A stretch of 64,000 nt of DNA from Mycolicibacterium sp. P9-22 (GCF_008329585.1 NZ_NPKP01000010.1:142115-206114), one strand, 5' to 3'; counted from the first letter of the stretch, positions 32,547 through 41,895 are shown. Notes: generated by a model from the sequence alone, not told the origin. Numbers and translations are program-made.

Positions 32547-33910
32547 AGTCTTTCGGAGAACGCAACCAGTTCGTCGTCGGCGCAGTCGGTCTCGCGATCA
32601 TCGCGGCGATCGTGCTGGGCGCGCTGAACTACGACAAGTTGCCCTTCCTGAACCAGGGCAGGGACTACTCGGCCTATTTTGCCGAGGCCAGCGGTATCCG
32701 CGACGGCGCCACCGTGCAGGTCTCCGGTATGCGGGTGGGCAGCGTTTCCGGTGTGGAACTGGACGGCCAGCGGGTGCTGGTCAAGTTCAAGATCGACGGG
32801 GACGTGCGGATCGGGGATCGCAGCGAGGCCGCGGTCAAGACCAAGAGCCTGCTGGGCACCAAGTACCTGGAGGTCACCCCGCGCGGTGACGGCTGGCAGG
32901 ACGGCGTCATCCCGCTGGACCGCACCACGCCGGCCTACCAACTGCCGGACGCGCTCGGAGATCTGTCCGCGACCATCAGCGGACTGAACACCAACCAGCT
33001 GTCGGATTCGCTGCGGGTGCTCTCGGAAACCTTCGCCGACACCCCGCCCGAGCTGAGGATCGCCATCGAAGGGGTGTCCCGGTTCTCCGAGACCCTCAAC
33101 GAGCGGGACGCCGAACTGCGGGGACTGCTGGGCAACGCGAACAAGGCCACCACGGTGCTCGCCGAGCGCAGTGACCAGATCGTCGCGCTGGTGCGCAACA
33201 GCAACGCGCTGCTGGCCGAGTTGCAGGCGCAAAGCGCTGCGCTGGACGCGATCTCGGGCAACATCTCGGCGCTGAGCCGACAGCTCCAGGGCTTCATCGC
33301 CGAGAACGACGAGACCCTGAAACCGGCGATCGACAAGCTCAACGGTGTGCTGACCATCCTGGACAACCGCAAGGAACGACTGCAGAAGTCGCTGAAGCTG
33401 ATCGGCGACTACGCCATGTCACTGGGGGAGTCGGTGTCCGGCGGACCGTTCTTCAAGTCCTATGTCGCCAACCTGCTTCCGGGACAGTTCGTGCAGCCCT
33501 TCGTCGACGCCGCCTTCTCCGATCTCGGCCTGGACCCCAACGTGCTGCTGCCCTCGGAGCGCACCGATCCGCAGGTCGGTCAGGCCGGCACCCCGGCGAT
33601 GCCGGTGCCCTACCCGCGCACCGGTCAGGGCGGCGATCCGCGCCTGAACCTGCCCGACGCCATCACCGGCAACCCTGGCGATCTCGGCTGCGGCCCGCCA
33701 GGGATCCCGCTGCCCGGCCCGACCGGTTGCTACCCGTACCGCGAGCCGATTCCGGCGCCGCCGCCGGGTGGACCGCCGCCGGGACCGCCCGCGCTGGCGC
33801 CGCCGGGAATCGCCTCGACCCCGACGCCTCCGGGCCCGGTGTTCGTGCCCGCCCCCGGTGAGCCCGCGCCGCACGGTGCCGGATCCGGCGCAGAACCGGG
33901 AGTCCGCTGA
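32543..33910 (+). CDS. MceC-type protein
   Basis: 455-residue Mce subunit. Anchor FVVGAVGLAIIAAIVLGALN, MCE domain with YSAYFAEASGIRDGATVQVSGMRVG and LLGTKYLEVTPRG, a long helical part, then a tail very rich in proline (APPPGGPPPGPPALAPPG). ATG at 32543 overlaps the mceB stop by 4 nt; an earlier in-frame start would lie inside mceB. Its stop overlaps the mceD ATG by 1 nt. The proline tail is probably exposed in the periplasm. Confidence 0.94.
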   Translation: MKSFGERNQFVVGAVGLAIIAAIVLGALNYDKLPFLNQGRDYSAYFAEASGIRDGATVQVSGMRVGSVSGVELDGQRVLVKFKIDGDVRIGDRSEAAVKTKSLLGTKYLEVTPRGDGWQDGVIPLDRTTPAYQLPDALGDLSATISGLNTNQLSDSLRVLSETFADTPPELRIAIEGVSRFSETLNERDAELRGLLGNANKATTVLAERSDQIVALVRNSNALLAELQAQSAALDAISGNISALSRQLQGFIAENDETLKPAIDKLNGVLTILDNRKERLQKSLKLIGDYAMSLGESVSGGPFFKSYVANLLPGQFVQPFVDAAFSDLGLDPNVLLPSERTDPQVGQAGTPAMPVPYPRTGQGGDPRLNLPDAITGNPGDLGCGPPGIPLPGPTGCYPYREPIPAPPPGGPPPGPPALAPPGIASTPTPPGPVFVPAPGEPAPHGAGSGAEPGVR

Positions 33911-35247
33911 TGGCTACGCCTTCCAAGCCGCGCACGCGGACGGTCCTGGCGGTGGCGCTGATCGCGCTGCTGGCCGCGGGTGTCTTCGTGGTGATCAAGG
34001 TCAGTGACACCGTCAACCGCGTCAACGTCGTCGCGTACTTCGACAGCAGCAACGGCATCTTCGAGGGCGACGACGTGGTGATCCTCGGCGTGCCGGTCGG
34101 CCGGATCGACAAGATCGAGCCCGAGCCCGAGCGGGTGAAGATCTCGTTCTGGTACGACGCCCGCCACAAGGTGCCCGCCGACGTCAACGCCGCGATCCTG
34201 TCACCGATGCTGGTGACCTCCAGGGCAATCCAGCTGACCCCGGCCTACTCGAGCGGCCCGGTCCTGGAGAACGACGCCGTCATCGAGCAGAACCGCACCG
34301 TGGTGCCGGTCGAGTACGACGATGTCCGCGAACAACTCCACCGCATCACCGAGACACTGCAACCCACCGAGCCCGGTGGGGTGAGCGAACTCGGCGCGTT
34401 CATCAACACCGCCGCGGACAACCTGCGCGGTCAGGGCGCGGACATCCGTGCCACGTTGGTCAAGCTGTCGCAGGCGATTTCGGCGGTCGGCGACCACAGC
34501 ACCGATGTCTTCGCCACGGTGAAGAACCTGTCGATCCTGGTCTCCGCGTTGCAGGACAGCACCGACGTGATGCGCCAGCTCAACCAGAACCTGGCTTCGG
34601 TGACCGGCACACTGGCCGACAACCCCGACGAGGTCGGCACCGCCGTGCAGGACCTGGCCGACACCGTCGGTCTGGTGCAGAACTTCGTCGCCGAGAACCG
34701 CGAAAGCCTGGGCACCACATCGGATCGGCTGGCCGGGGTGACCCAGGCCCTCAACGACAGCCTCGGCGACGTCAAGCAGTTCCTGCACGTGGCGCCCACG
34801 GCATTCCAGAACTACATCAACATCTATCAGCCGGCGCAGGGCGCGGTGTCCAGCGTGCCGGTGATCAACAACTTCGCCAACCCGATCAGCTTCCTGTGCG
34901 GCGCGGTGCAGGCGGCGTCCCGACTCGGTGCCGAGCAGTCCTCCAAGCTGTGCGTGCAGTATCTGGCGCCGATCATCAAGAACCGTCAGTACAACTTCCT
35001 GCCGATCGGCCAGAACCTCGCGGTCGGTACCCAGGCCCGCCCCAATGAGGTGACCTACAGCGAGGATTGGATGCGCCCGGACTACATCCCGCCGCCGGGG
35101 CCGGCGCCCGCCGCACCGCCGGCCGGGGCCGCTCCCGCTCCGGGGGGCCCGCCGCTGGCGGCCGAGGCCACTTCCGGCATCGGGCTGGCCACCAACCCGG
35201 CCGACGGCCTGCCCGGGCTGATGGTGCCGACGGGACCCGGATCATGA
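33910..35247 (+). CDS. MceD-type protein
   Basis: 445-residue Mce subunit. Anchor TVLAVALIALLAAGVFVVIKV, MCE domain (VVAYFDSSNGIFEGDDVVILGVPVGRIDKI ... SPMLVTSRAIQLTP), a helical segment, a FLCGAVQAASRLG block and a Pro/Ala-rich C-terminus. ATG at 33910 sits in TGATG with the mceC stop, and its own stop overlaps mceE by 4 nt. Tunnel component. Confidence 0.94.
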   Translation: MATPSKPRTRTVLAVALIALLAAGVFVVIKVSDTVNRVNVVAYFDSSNGIFEGDDVVILGVPVGRIDKIEPEPERVKISFWYDARHKVPADVNAAILSPMLVTSRAIQLTPAYSSGPVLENDAVIEQNRTVVPVEYDDVREQLHRITETLQPTEPGGVSELGAFINTAADNLRGQGADIRATLVKLSQAISAVGDHSTDVFATVKNLSILVSALQDSTDVMRQLNQNLASVTGTLADNPDEVGTAVQDLADTVGLVQNFVAENRESLGTTSDRLAGVTQALNDSLGDVKQFLHVAPTAFQNYINIYQPAQGAVSSVPVINNFANPISFLCGAVQAASRLGAEQSSKLCVQYLAPIIKNRQYNFLPIGQNLAVGTQARPNEVTYSEDWMRPDYIPPPGPAPAAPPAGAAPAPGGPPLAAEATSGIGLATNPADGLPGLMVPTGPGS

Positions 35248-36371
35248 CGACAGCTGTTCGTGTTGCCGGCGCTCTGTTGGTGGTCGCTGCCGCGGCCACC
35301 GGATGCCAGTGGAAGGGCCTGAACTCGGTGGCGCTGCCCGGTGTCGAGGGCGTCGGGCCGGGGGCCTACACCATCCAGGCCCAGATGCCCGATGTCGATC
35401 ACCTTTCGCCGAACTCCCGGGTGCGCGTCGACGACGTGACCGTCGGCAACGTGACGAAGATCGAGCGTCAGGGCTGGAACGCGCTGGTCACGATGAGCCT
35501 CAACGAGAACGTCGTGCTGCCCGCCAACGCGACCGCGACCCTCGGCCAGACCAGCCTGCTCGGATCCGAGCACATCGAACTGGCGGCACCCACCGACACC
35601 GCGCCCGAAGGCAGGCTGAAGCCCGGAGCGGTGATCCCGCTGGAGTCCAGCGGTACCTTCCCGACCACCGAGCAGACCCTGGCCGCGATCTCGTTGCTGC
35701 TCAACGGCGGTGGTGTCGGCCAGGTCCAGGACATCACGACGGCGTTCAGCACCGCCTTCTCCGGCCGTGAGGCCGACCTGCGCAGCTTGATCGAGCAGCT
35801 CGACCTCTTCATCGCGTACAACAACGATCAGAAGGACGACATCATCGCCGCGGCCGAGAGCCTGAACTCTCTGGTCGGTCAGGTCGCCGAGCAGAAGCCG
35901 GTGGTGGACAAGGCGTTGCAGACCATCCCGAACGCCCTGGAGGTGCTCGCCGACCAGCGCGAGATGCTGGCCGAGGCGCTCGCCCAGCTCGGCAAGTTCA
36001 GCGCGCTGGCCGCCGATGCGACCAGCCAGACCAGGGAGGCGCTCGTCGCCGAGCTCAAGGCCCTCGGTCCCACCCTGGAGCAGCTGGCCAATGCCGGCCC
36101 GGCGCTGACCCGCTCGCTGAGCTTCCTGACGACCTACCCCTTCCCGAAGGAAACCATCACCAACTGGATGCGCGGTGACTACGCCAACCTGACGCTGGTG
36201 GTCGACCTGACCCTGAGCCGCGTCGACCAGGGTCTGTTCACCGGCACCCGCTTCGAAGGCGACCTGACCGAGCTGGAGATGCAGTGGGGCCGCACCATCG
36301 GCCAGCTGCCCAGCCCGTACACCGGGGTGAATCCGCTACTCGCGCCGTACCGGTGGGATCAGGGGCGATGA
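35244..36371 (+). CDS. MceE-type lipoprotein
   Basis: 375-residue Mce subunit and the lipoprotein of the set. The signal peptide VAGALLVVAAAATGC ends with a lipobox ATGC, followed by the MCE domain (YTIQAQMPDVDHLSPNSRVRVDDVTVG ... LLGSEHIELAAP) and an extended helical region. The mature N-terminal cysteine would be acylated, anchoring the protein to the membrane. ATG at 35244 was chosen to give the signal peptide and overlaps mceD by 4 nt. It ends 1 nt before mceF. Confidence 0.94.
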   Translation: MTTAVRVAGALLVVAAAATGCQWKGLNSVALPGVEGVGPGAYTIQAQMPDVDHLSPNSRVRVDDVTVGNVTKIERQGWNALVTMSLNENVVLPANATATLGQTSLLGSEHIELAAPTDTAPEGRLKPGAVIPLESSGTFPTTEQTLAAISLLLNGGGVGQVQDITTAFSTAFSGREADLRSLIEQLDLFIAYNNDQKDDIIAAAESLNSLVGQVAEQKPVVDKALQTIPNALEVLADQREMLAEALAQLGKFSALAADATSQTREALVAELKALGPTLEQLANAGPALTRSLSFLTTYPFPKETITNWMRGDYANLTLVVDLTLSRVDQGLFTGTRFEGDLTELEMQWGRTIGQLPSPYTGVNPLLAPYRWDQGR

Positions 36372-36372
36372 C

Positions 36373-37839
36373 ATGATCCTGACCAGACGAATCCTCATCC
36401 AGATGGCGGTCTTCATCGCCATCTCGGTGATCGCGATCGGCATCATGGCCTTCGGGTACATGCGGTTGCCGAACCTGCTCTTCGGAGCCGGGCATTACCG
36501 GGTCACCCTGGAGCTGCCCGAGACCGGGGGCCTGTACCCGCGCAGCAACGTCACCTACCGCGGATCCCAGGTGGGCCGGGTCGAGGAGGTCGGACTGACC
36601 GACCGGGGCACCGTCGAGGCGAAACTGTCGCTGACCGACGACGTGTCCATCCCGGCCGACCTGGAGGCGGCGGTGCACAGCCAGACCGCCGTCGGCGAGC
36701 TGTTCGTCGAACTGGTGCCGCGCAGCGGTGCGGGACCCGAACTCCGCGACGGGGACGTCATCCCGCTCGACCGCACCACGGTGCCGATGGACGTCAACAC
36801 CCTGCTGGACGCGACCAACCGTGGGCTGCAAGCCATTCCGGGTGACAACCTGCGTACCGCGGTCGACGAGGCCTACCTTGCGGTGGGCGGACTCGGGCCG
36901 GACCTGTCGCGCCTGGTGAAGGGTTCCACCCAGCTGGCCATCGATGCACGGGCCAATCTCGACTCGCTGACGACCTTGATCGACGAGTCCAAGCCGGTGC
37001 TCGACACCCAGACCGACACCTCCGGTGCGATCCGGGCCTGGGCGTCGAACCTGGCAACCATCACCGGCGAACTGCGCGAACACGACGGTGCGGTGCGTGG
37101 CCTGCTGGAGCGTGGCCCCGGCGCCGCGGAAGAGGTCCGGGCGCTGCTGGACCGGCTGCAGCCGACGCTGCCGATCGTGCTGGCCAACCTGGTCAACGTG
37201 AACGAGGTCGCGATCACCTATCAGCCGGCGCTGGAACAGCTGTTGGTGCTGCTACCGCAGGGCACCGCCACCACGCAGGCCACCGGTACCGCCAACCGGA
37301 ACACCAAACAGGACTACAAGGGCGCGTACCTGAACTTCAATCTGAACCTGAACCTGCCGCCCGCCTGTACGACCGGCTTTCTGCCACCGCAACAGCAGCG
37401 GGTCGCCGCCCTGGAGGACTACCCGGACCGGCCCGCCGGCGATCTGTACTGCCGCGTCCCGCAGGACTCCGCGTTCAACGTCCGCGGTGCCCGTAACCTG
37501 CCGTGCCTGACGGTGCCGGGCAAGCGCGCCCCCAGCGTCGCGATGTGCGAGAGCGACGAGAACTACGTCCCGCTCAACGACGGCTTCAACTGGAAGGGCG
37601 ACCCGAACGCCACCATCTCGGGGCAGGCCATCCCACAGCTCCGGCCCGGGACACCACCTGCGGAAACAGTGCAGGCACCCGCCGCTGCGCCGCCGCCGGT
37701 CGCAGCCGCCGAATACGACCCGGCCAGCGGCACGTACGTTGGACCGGACGGGCAGGTGTATACCCATTCGAACCTGGCCCGCACCGCGAACGAGGAGCAA
37801 ACATGGCAGACGATGCTGCTACCCCCGCCGGGGAAGTGA
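36373..37839 (+). CDS. MceF-type protein
   Basis: 488-residue Mce subunit, last of the six. Anchor MAVFIAISVIAIGIMAFGYM, MCE domain (YRVTLELPETGGLYPRSNVTYRGSQVGRV ... AVGELFVELVPRS), helical region, and a C-terminus with AAEYDPASGTYVGPDGQVY, a motif seen in other MceF tails. The end overlaps the next gene by 37 nt, an unusually long overlap for this operon. ATG at 36373. Confidence 0.93.
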   Translation: MILTRRILIQMAVFIAISVIAIGIMAFGYMRLPNLLFGAGHYRVTLELPETGGLYPRSNVTYRGSQVGRVEEVGLTDRGTVEAKLSLTDDVSIPADLEAAVHSQTAVGELFVELVPRSGAGPELRDGDVIPLDRTTVPMDVNTLLDATNRGLQAIPGDNLRTAVDEAYLAVGGLGPDLSRLVKGSTQLAIDARANLDSLTTLIDESKPVLDTQTDTSGAIRAWASNLATITGELREHDGAVRGLLERGPGAAEEVRALLDRLQPTLPIVLANLVNVNEVAITYQPALEQLLVLLPQGTATTQATGTANRNTKQDYKGAYLNFNLNLNLPPACTTGFLPPQQQRVAALEDYPDRPAGDLYCRVPQDSAFNVRGARNLPCLTVPGKRAPSVAMCESDENYVPLNDGFNWKGDPNATISGQAIPQLRPGTPPAETVQAPAAAPPPVAAAEYDPASGTYVGPDGQVYTHSNLARTANEEQTWQTMLLPPPGK

Positions 37840-38441
37840 GCGAGTCCGCATCCGAAGCTGACGTGACAGCCGGCGACGAGAACCTCGAGACGCCGGAAGA
37901 CGTTGCCGCCGAGGACTTCGATGATGCCGTGGTGGAGGAGCCCGCCAAGCCCGGGATCTCGCATCTGAAGCTGGCGACGATCGTCGGGCTCGTCGTGGTG
38001 CTCGCCCTGGCCGGGCTGGTCGGCTGGCTCGGTTTCCGTGCCTACGAATCGCAGAAGCTCGAGGCGCAACGCCAGCTGTTCCTGCAGGTCGGCCGCCAAG
38101 GCGCGATGAACCTCACCACGATCGACTGGGAGCACGCCGAGGCCGATGTGCAGCGCATCGTGGATTCGGCGACCGGCACCTTCTATGACGATTTCCAGCA
38201 GCGCGCCGGCCCGTTCATCGAGGTCGTCAAGCAGGCGCAGTCGAAGTCGGTCGGCATGGTGACCGAGGCGGGTCTGGAATCCGAGTCCGATACCGAGGCC
38301 CGGGTACTCGTCGCGGTGACTGTGCAAACATCCAATGCCGGTGCGGCCGAGCAACAGCCGAGGCTGTGGCGGATGCGCGTCACCGTGCAGGATGTCGGCG
38401 ATGACCAGGTGAAGGTGTCCAACGTGGAGTTCGTGCCGTGA
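37803..38441 (+). CDS. Mce-associated membrane protein 1
   Basis: 212-residue Mas-type protein that commonly follows mceF. An acidic cytoplasmic N-terminus (about 1-55) leads into one transmembrane helix (ATIVGLVVVLALAGLVGWLGF), then a periplasmic domain with LTTIDWEHAEADVQRIVDSATGTFYDDF, characteristic of the family. ATG at 37803 with GAGGAG upstream lies inside the end of mceF. It overlaps the next gene by 4 nt. Mas proteins are thought to stabilise or assist Mce complexes. Confidence 0.88.
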   Translation: MADDAATPAGEVSESASEADVTAGDENLETPEDVAAEDFDDAVVEEPAKPGISHLKLATIVGLVVVLALAGLVGWLGFRAYESQKLEAQRQLFLQVGRQGAMNLTTIDWEHAEADVQRIVDSATGTFYDDFQQRAGPFIEVVKQAQSKSVGMVTEAGLESESDTEARVLVAVTVQTSNAGAAEQQPRLWRMRVTVQDVGDDQVKVSNVEFVP

Positions 38442-39067
38442 CCGAGAAGAAGACCGAACCCGAGGTGACCGACGCCGAGTCGACTGCCGTCGAACTGGAC
38501 GACGCGACCGAGATGGCCGACGCTGCCGAGCCGACCGAGGAGACCGAGGCGGCCGAAGAGGCCGCCGCACCGGCGAGACGATCGATCGAGTGGCCGCGGG
38601 TGCTGGCTTACGGGATCCTGCCCGGCCTGGCGCTGGTGCTGGCGCTCGGCGCCGCTTTCCTGAAATACCAGGACAATTCGGTGCGCGACGGAGACAGTGC
38701 CGCGGCCGAATCCGTGCAGGTCGCCAAGGACAGCACGATCGCACTGCTGTCCTACAAGCCCGACACCGTGGAACAGCAGCTTTCCGATGCCCGCTCCTTG
38801 CTGACCGGAGACTTCCAGCAGGCCTACACCGACCTCACCACCGACGTCGTCATCCCGGGCGCCAAGGAGAAGCAGATCTCCGCGGTGGCAACGGTTCCGG
38901 CGGCCGCCTCGGTGGAAGCCGAGCCGAACCGCGCGGTGGTGCTGGTGTTCGTCAACCAGACGGTGGTGGTCGGCGCCGACGCCCCGACCGACACCGCCTC
39001 CAGCGTGCGGGTCACCCTGGAGAAGACCGGCGACCGCTGGCTGATCTCCGGATTCGACCCGGTCTAG
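38438..39067 (+). CDS. Mce-associated membrane protein 2
   Basis: 209-residue paralogue of the previous protein: a Glu/Asp/Thr-rich N-terminus (about 1-48), one transmembrane helix (VLAYGILPGLALVLALGAAFL), and a periplasmic part with TIALLSYKPDTVEQQLSDARSLLTGDF. The protein ends DRWLISGFDPV, the usual Mas C-terminus. GTG at 38438 overlaps the upstream stop by 4 nt. The next gene starts 10 nt later, so the transcript probably continues. Confidence 0.88.
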   Translation: MTEKKTEPEVTDAESTAVELDDATEMADAAEPTEETEAAEEAAAPARRSIEWPRVLAYGILPGLALVLALGAAFLKYQDNSVRDGDSAAAESVQVAKDSTIALLSYKPDTVEQQLSDARSLLTGDFQQAYTDLTTDVVIPGAKEKQISAVATVPAAASVEAEPNRAVVLVFVNQTVVVGADAPTDTASSVRVTLEKTGDRWLISGFDPV

Positions 39068-39077
39068 GCGATCCGAG

Positions 39078-39977
39078 GTGCCCGACCAGATCGACATCAC
39101 CGGCGATGACGTCACGCTGCGCGCCCTGACCTGGGGTGACTGGGACAACGCCGACGCCCCGGTCGCGGTGTGCCTGCACGGGTTCCCCGACACCGCGCAC
39201 GGCTGGCGCAAGGTGGCCCCACGGCTCGCCGACGCCGGCTGGCGGGTGGTGGCCCCGTTCATGCGAGGGTACGCGCCGTCATCGCTGTCGGCCGAGGGCA
39301 GCTATCACGTCGGCGCCCTGATGGACGATGCGCTGCGGGTGCTCGACGCGGCCGGTCCCACCGGACGCGATGTCGTCATCGGACACGACTGGGGCGCCAT
39401 CGCCGCCACCGGACTGGCGGCCATGCCGGACAGCCCGTTCGACAAGGCCACCATCATGTCGGTGCCACTGTCGGCGTCATTCCGGCAGCGCGCCGACATC
39501 GCCCGGCTGGCCGCCCAGCTGCCACGGCAGGTGCGGCGCAGCTGGTACATCATGTTCTTCCAATTACCTTGGCTGCCGGAACGTTCGGCGCAGCGGGTGG
39601 TGCCCAAGCTGTGGCGGGATTGGTCCCCGGGGTATGACGGCACCGAGGATGTGCGCCTGGTGCTCGACGCGATCGGGACCCCGGAGCACTGGCGGGCGGC
39701 ACTGGGCTATTACCGGGCAACCGTGCGCAACAGTCGTCCACCGGCCCGCTACGCCGAGCTGCACCGGCACTGGCTGTCCGCACCTGTGCTGCCGACGCTC
39801 TATCTGCATGGCTCCGACGACGGTTGTGCGTCATCGGATTACACCGAGTGGGTGCGCCGCGTGCTGCCCGCTGGCAGCGCGGCCCACGTCATCGATGGCG
39901 GCGGGCATTTCCTGCAGCTCGATCAGCCCGCCGCCACGGCGGAGCGTGTCCTGGAATTCATCGGAAGTGGCCGCTAA
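39078..39977 (+). CDS. Epoxide-hydrolase-like alpha/beta hydrolase
   Basis: 299-residue hydrolase of the epoxide hydrolase/haloalkane dehalogenase branch. HGFPDTAHGW is the oxyanion motif, VIGHDWGAIAA gives an aspartate nucleophile (G-x-D-x-G), and GGGHFLQLDQP holds the late histidine. The Asp nucleophile means ester-intermediate chemistry on epoxides or halides instead of a serine mechanism. GTG at 39078 lies 10 nt after the Mas gene and its end overlaps the acyltransferase-like gene by 11 nt, tying it to the mce transcript. A role in processing imported lipids is inferred. Confidence 0.87.
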   Translation: MPDQIDITGDDVTLRALTWGDWDNADAPVAVCLHGFPDTAHGWRKVAPRLADAGWRVVAPFMRGYAPSSLSAEGSYHVGALMDDALRVLDAAGPTGRDVVIGHDWGAIAATGLAAMPDSPFDKATIMSVPLSASFRQRADIARLAAQLPRQVRRSWYIMFFQLPWLPERSAQRVVPKLWRDWSPGYDGTEDVRLVLDAIGTPEHWRAALGYYRATVRNSRPPARYAELHRHWLSAPVLPTLYLHGSDDGCASSDYTEWVRRVLPAGSAAHVIDGGGHFLQLDQPAATAERVLEFIGSGR

Positions 39978-41223
39978 CCGGCTGACCGCGGTCGACGCTC
40001 AGATGTTCTGGATGTCGGCCAGGATGCCCAACGACACCTTCTTGCTGTACGCATTCGACGGTGTCCCGGCGGATCTGAAGGCGGCGATCGGTCAACTGAT
40101 CACCAATGCCCGCAGCAGTCCGGACCTTTCGCGACGCGTCGACGACAGTTCGAGGTGGCGGTACCCGGCCTGGGTGCACCACGAGGTGGATGCCGCACAG
40201 TTCACCGTGCACGGGCTGACGGATACGTCCTGGTCCGGCTGCCTGGCGGCGGTCAGCGCCCTGGTCGGCGATCAGCTCGATTCGACTGTCATGCCCTGGC
40301 GGCTGCATCTCTTCCCCGGCGTGCACGGTGTTCCCGGAATCGACGGCGAAGGTACCGTCGCGGTCCTGCAGATCACCCACACCCTCGGCGGGGGTGGGCG
40401 GACCTGTGGACCGGCCGCGGTGATGTTCGGTGGATCCGCGGTGGTCGCACCGGTGACACCCGTGCATGTACATCCCGCCCTGCTGCTGTGGCGCAGTGTG
40501 CAAGCCACCCGCGCCTACCGGCAACTGGTGGCCGATACCGAGGCCGGCCTGGTGCCGCCTCCGGCCGCACCGTGTACACCGTTGCGCACCAATGACAATC
40601 CGGCGGGCTCGCAGCTCATGCGCACCCTGGTGCGTGACCGCGACGACCTGTCCGGGGCAACCGTGACGGTCGCCGCGCTGTCGGCCATCTCCGAGGCACT
40701 GGCCGGTCAGCTCGGCTCGCTGGGCGTGCCGGTGGGGGCGCTGGGCGCCGAGGTCACCATGGCCAAGCCCGGTCCGCGGCGGGCGTACAACCATTTCGGC
40801 ACGGTCGGTGTGGGCCTGCATCCGCAGCTGCCGCGCGAGCAACGCATCGACGCGATCGCTGCCGATCTGGCTGACCGCAGGCAACGTGCTGCCCATCCCG
40901 CGATGCGGGCCTCTGAGCGCGCGTTCGACGCCACCCCGGCGCCGCTGTTACGGTGGGGGATAAGCAAGTTCGATCCTTCGGTGCGATCGGCGACGGTCAC
41001 CGGCAACACCGTGGTGTCCAGTGTGAACTGCGGGACAGCAGATTTCACGTTCGGCGGCCAGCCCATCCGGCTGGCCGCGGCGTTCCCCGGCCTGTCGCCG
41101 ATGGTGGGGATCACCCACTGCGTGACCGGTGTCGGCAGCACCATCGCGCTCAGCGTGTACGCCGCCGAGTCGGCGATCGGGGATGTCGACGCCTACCTGG
41201 ATCGGCTGGAAGCGGCTCTGTAG
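39967..41223 (+). CDS. WS/DGAT-like acyltransferase with degenerate active site
   Basis: 418-residue protein of the wax-ester synthase/diacylglycerol acyltransferase family. The start ANRLTAVDAQMFWM matches the family N-terminus, and the C-terminal half resembles the DUF1298 domain (TVTGNTVVSSVNCG ... MVGITHCV). The HHxxxDG catalytic motif is altered to THTLGGG: the second histidine (His138) remains but the first His and the Asp are gone. GTG at 39967 overlaps the hydrolase end by 11 nt; upstream in-frame sequence is antisense-like and was excluded. It ends the mce-associated gene run. It may be an inactive or divergent acyltransferase. Confidence 0.75.
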   Translation: MAANRLTAVDAQMFWMSARMPNDTFLLYAFDGVPADLKAAIGQLITNARSSPDLSRRVDDSSRWRYPAWVHHEVDAAQFTVHGLTDTSWSGCLAAVSALVGDQLDSTVMPWRLHLFPGVHGVPGIDGEGTVAVLQITHTLGGGGRTCGPAAVMFGGSAVVAPVTPVHVHPALLLWRSVQATRAYRQLVADTEAGLVPPPAAPCTPLRTNDNPAGSQLMRTLVRDRDDLSGATVTVAALSAISEALAGQLGSLGVPVGALGAEVTMAKPGPRRAYNHFGTVGVGLHPQLPREQRIDAIAADLADRRQRAAHPAMRASERAFDATPAPLLRWGISKFDPSVRSATVTGNTVVSSVNCGTADFTFGGQPIRLAAAFPGLSPMVGITHCVTGVGSTIALSVYAAESAIGDVDAYLDRLEAAL

Positions 41224-41248
41224 CGGCCGAATGGCCACTTGTTGCACA

Positions 41249-41878
41249 CTATTTCGAGATTTGCGTGTCATAACTGGCCGCTCGGCGCAGGGAGCCGATC
41301 CCGAGGTCCAACGCAGCCTCCAGGTAGCCCAGATCGCCGGTGGCCAGCAGGATCCCCACACCACCCTGGATGCCGGCGAGCAGGGCGGCGGCCGTGCGTT
41401 CGGCGTCGATCCCGGCAGGGACCTTGCCCTGTTCCTGCATGGCGCGGACTCCGGCGGTGATCTCGTCATGCCAGCGCTGCATCAGCGTGGCGGTGACGGC
41501 CTGTGCCCCCGGGGTGCTGCGCCCGATCTCGGACATCAGCATGCTCAGCGGGCAGCTCTGGCCCTGGCGCCGATAGCGGTCCACCACCGCGTCGCGCCAG
41601 CGCTGCCACGCCGCCCACGAGTTCAGCGCGCCCAGGTGCGGCTGCTGGTCGGCCAGCACCTGTTCGGCCTCGTGTTCGGCCACGGCCAGCAGGAGCTGCT
41701 CCTTGCCGCCCGGGAAGTAGTGGAACAGTTGGCTCTTGGAGGTGTGGGTGCGGGCGCGGATGTCATCGAGGGTGGTCAGGGCCACCCCGCGGTCGCGGAT
41801 CTCGGCCGCGGCGCCCTCGATGATGCGCTGCCGGGTGGCCGCGCCCTTGCGGGTCAATGTTTGGACTTGCGGGTCCAT
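41249..41878 (-). CDS. TetR/AcrR-family regulator
   Basis: 209-residue TetR repressor. HTH region RQRIIEGAAAEIRDRG ... LDDIRARTHTSKSQLFHYFPGGKEQLL, followed by a TetR_C-type domain (LSMLMSEIGRSTPGAQAV). ATG at 41878 overlaps an operator-like inverted repeat, and a perfect 16-bp version lies over the start codon of the divergent SDR gene, 24 nt away. It therefore probably represses itself and the SDR gene. Longer in-frame starts would run through the SDR gene on the other strand and were rejected. Convergent with the acyltransferase-like gene. Confidence 0.9.
   Translation of the reverse strand: MDPQVQTLTRKGAATRQRIIEGAAAEIRDRGVALTTLDDIRARTHTSKSQLFHYFPGGKEQLLLAVAEHEAEQVLADQQPHLGALNSWAAWQRWRDAVVDRYRRQGQSCPLSMLMSEIGRSTPGAQAVTATLMQRWHDEITAGVRAMQEQGKVPAGIDAERTAAALLAGIQGGVGILLATGDLGYLEAALDLGIGSLRRAASYDTQISK
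41862..41877. promoter_or_regulatory. Operator-like repeat over TetR start codon
   Basis: TGGAC-6 nt-GTCCA, sharing its outer bases with the perfect palindrome at 41896-41911 (11 of 16 positions match). It covers the first codons of the TetR gene, consistent with autoregulation. Confidence 0.5.
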
Positions 41879-41895
41879 TTTTATCGGCCTACATA

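Noticed and set aside
28389..39067. Assignment of the mce operon as mce4 (cholesterol importer)
   Set aside because: No KstR box was found in the 187 bp upstream, a TetR gene precedes it, and the YrbEA sequence looks unlike YrbE4A. The paralogue is left unnamed.
39328..39966. N-terminal extension of the WS/DGAT-like protein
   Set aside because: It overlaps the epoxide-hydrolase-like gene in another frame. The family's conserved start (RLTAVDAQMF) follows the GTG at 39967.
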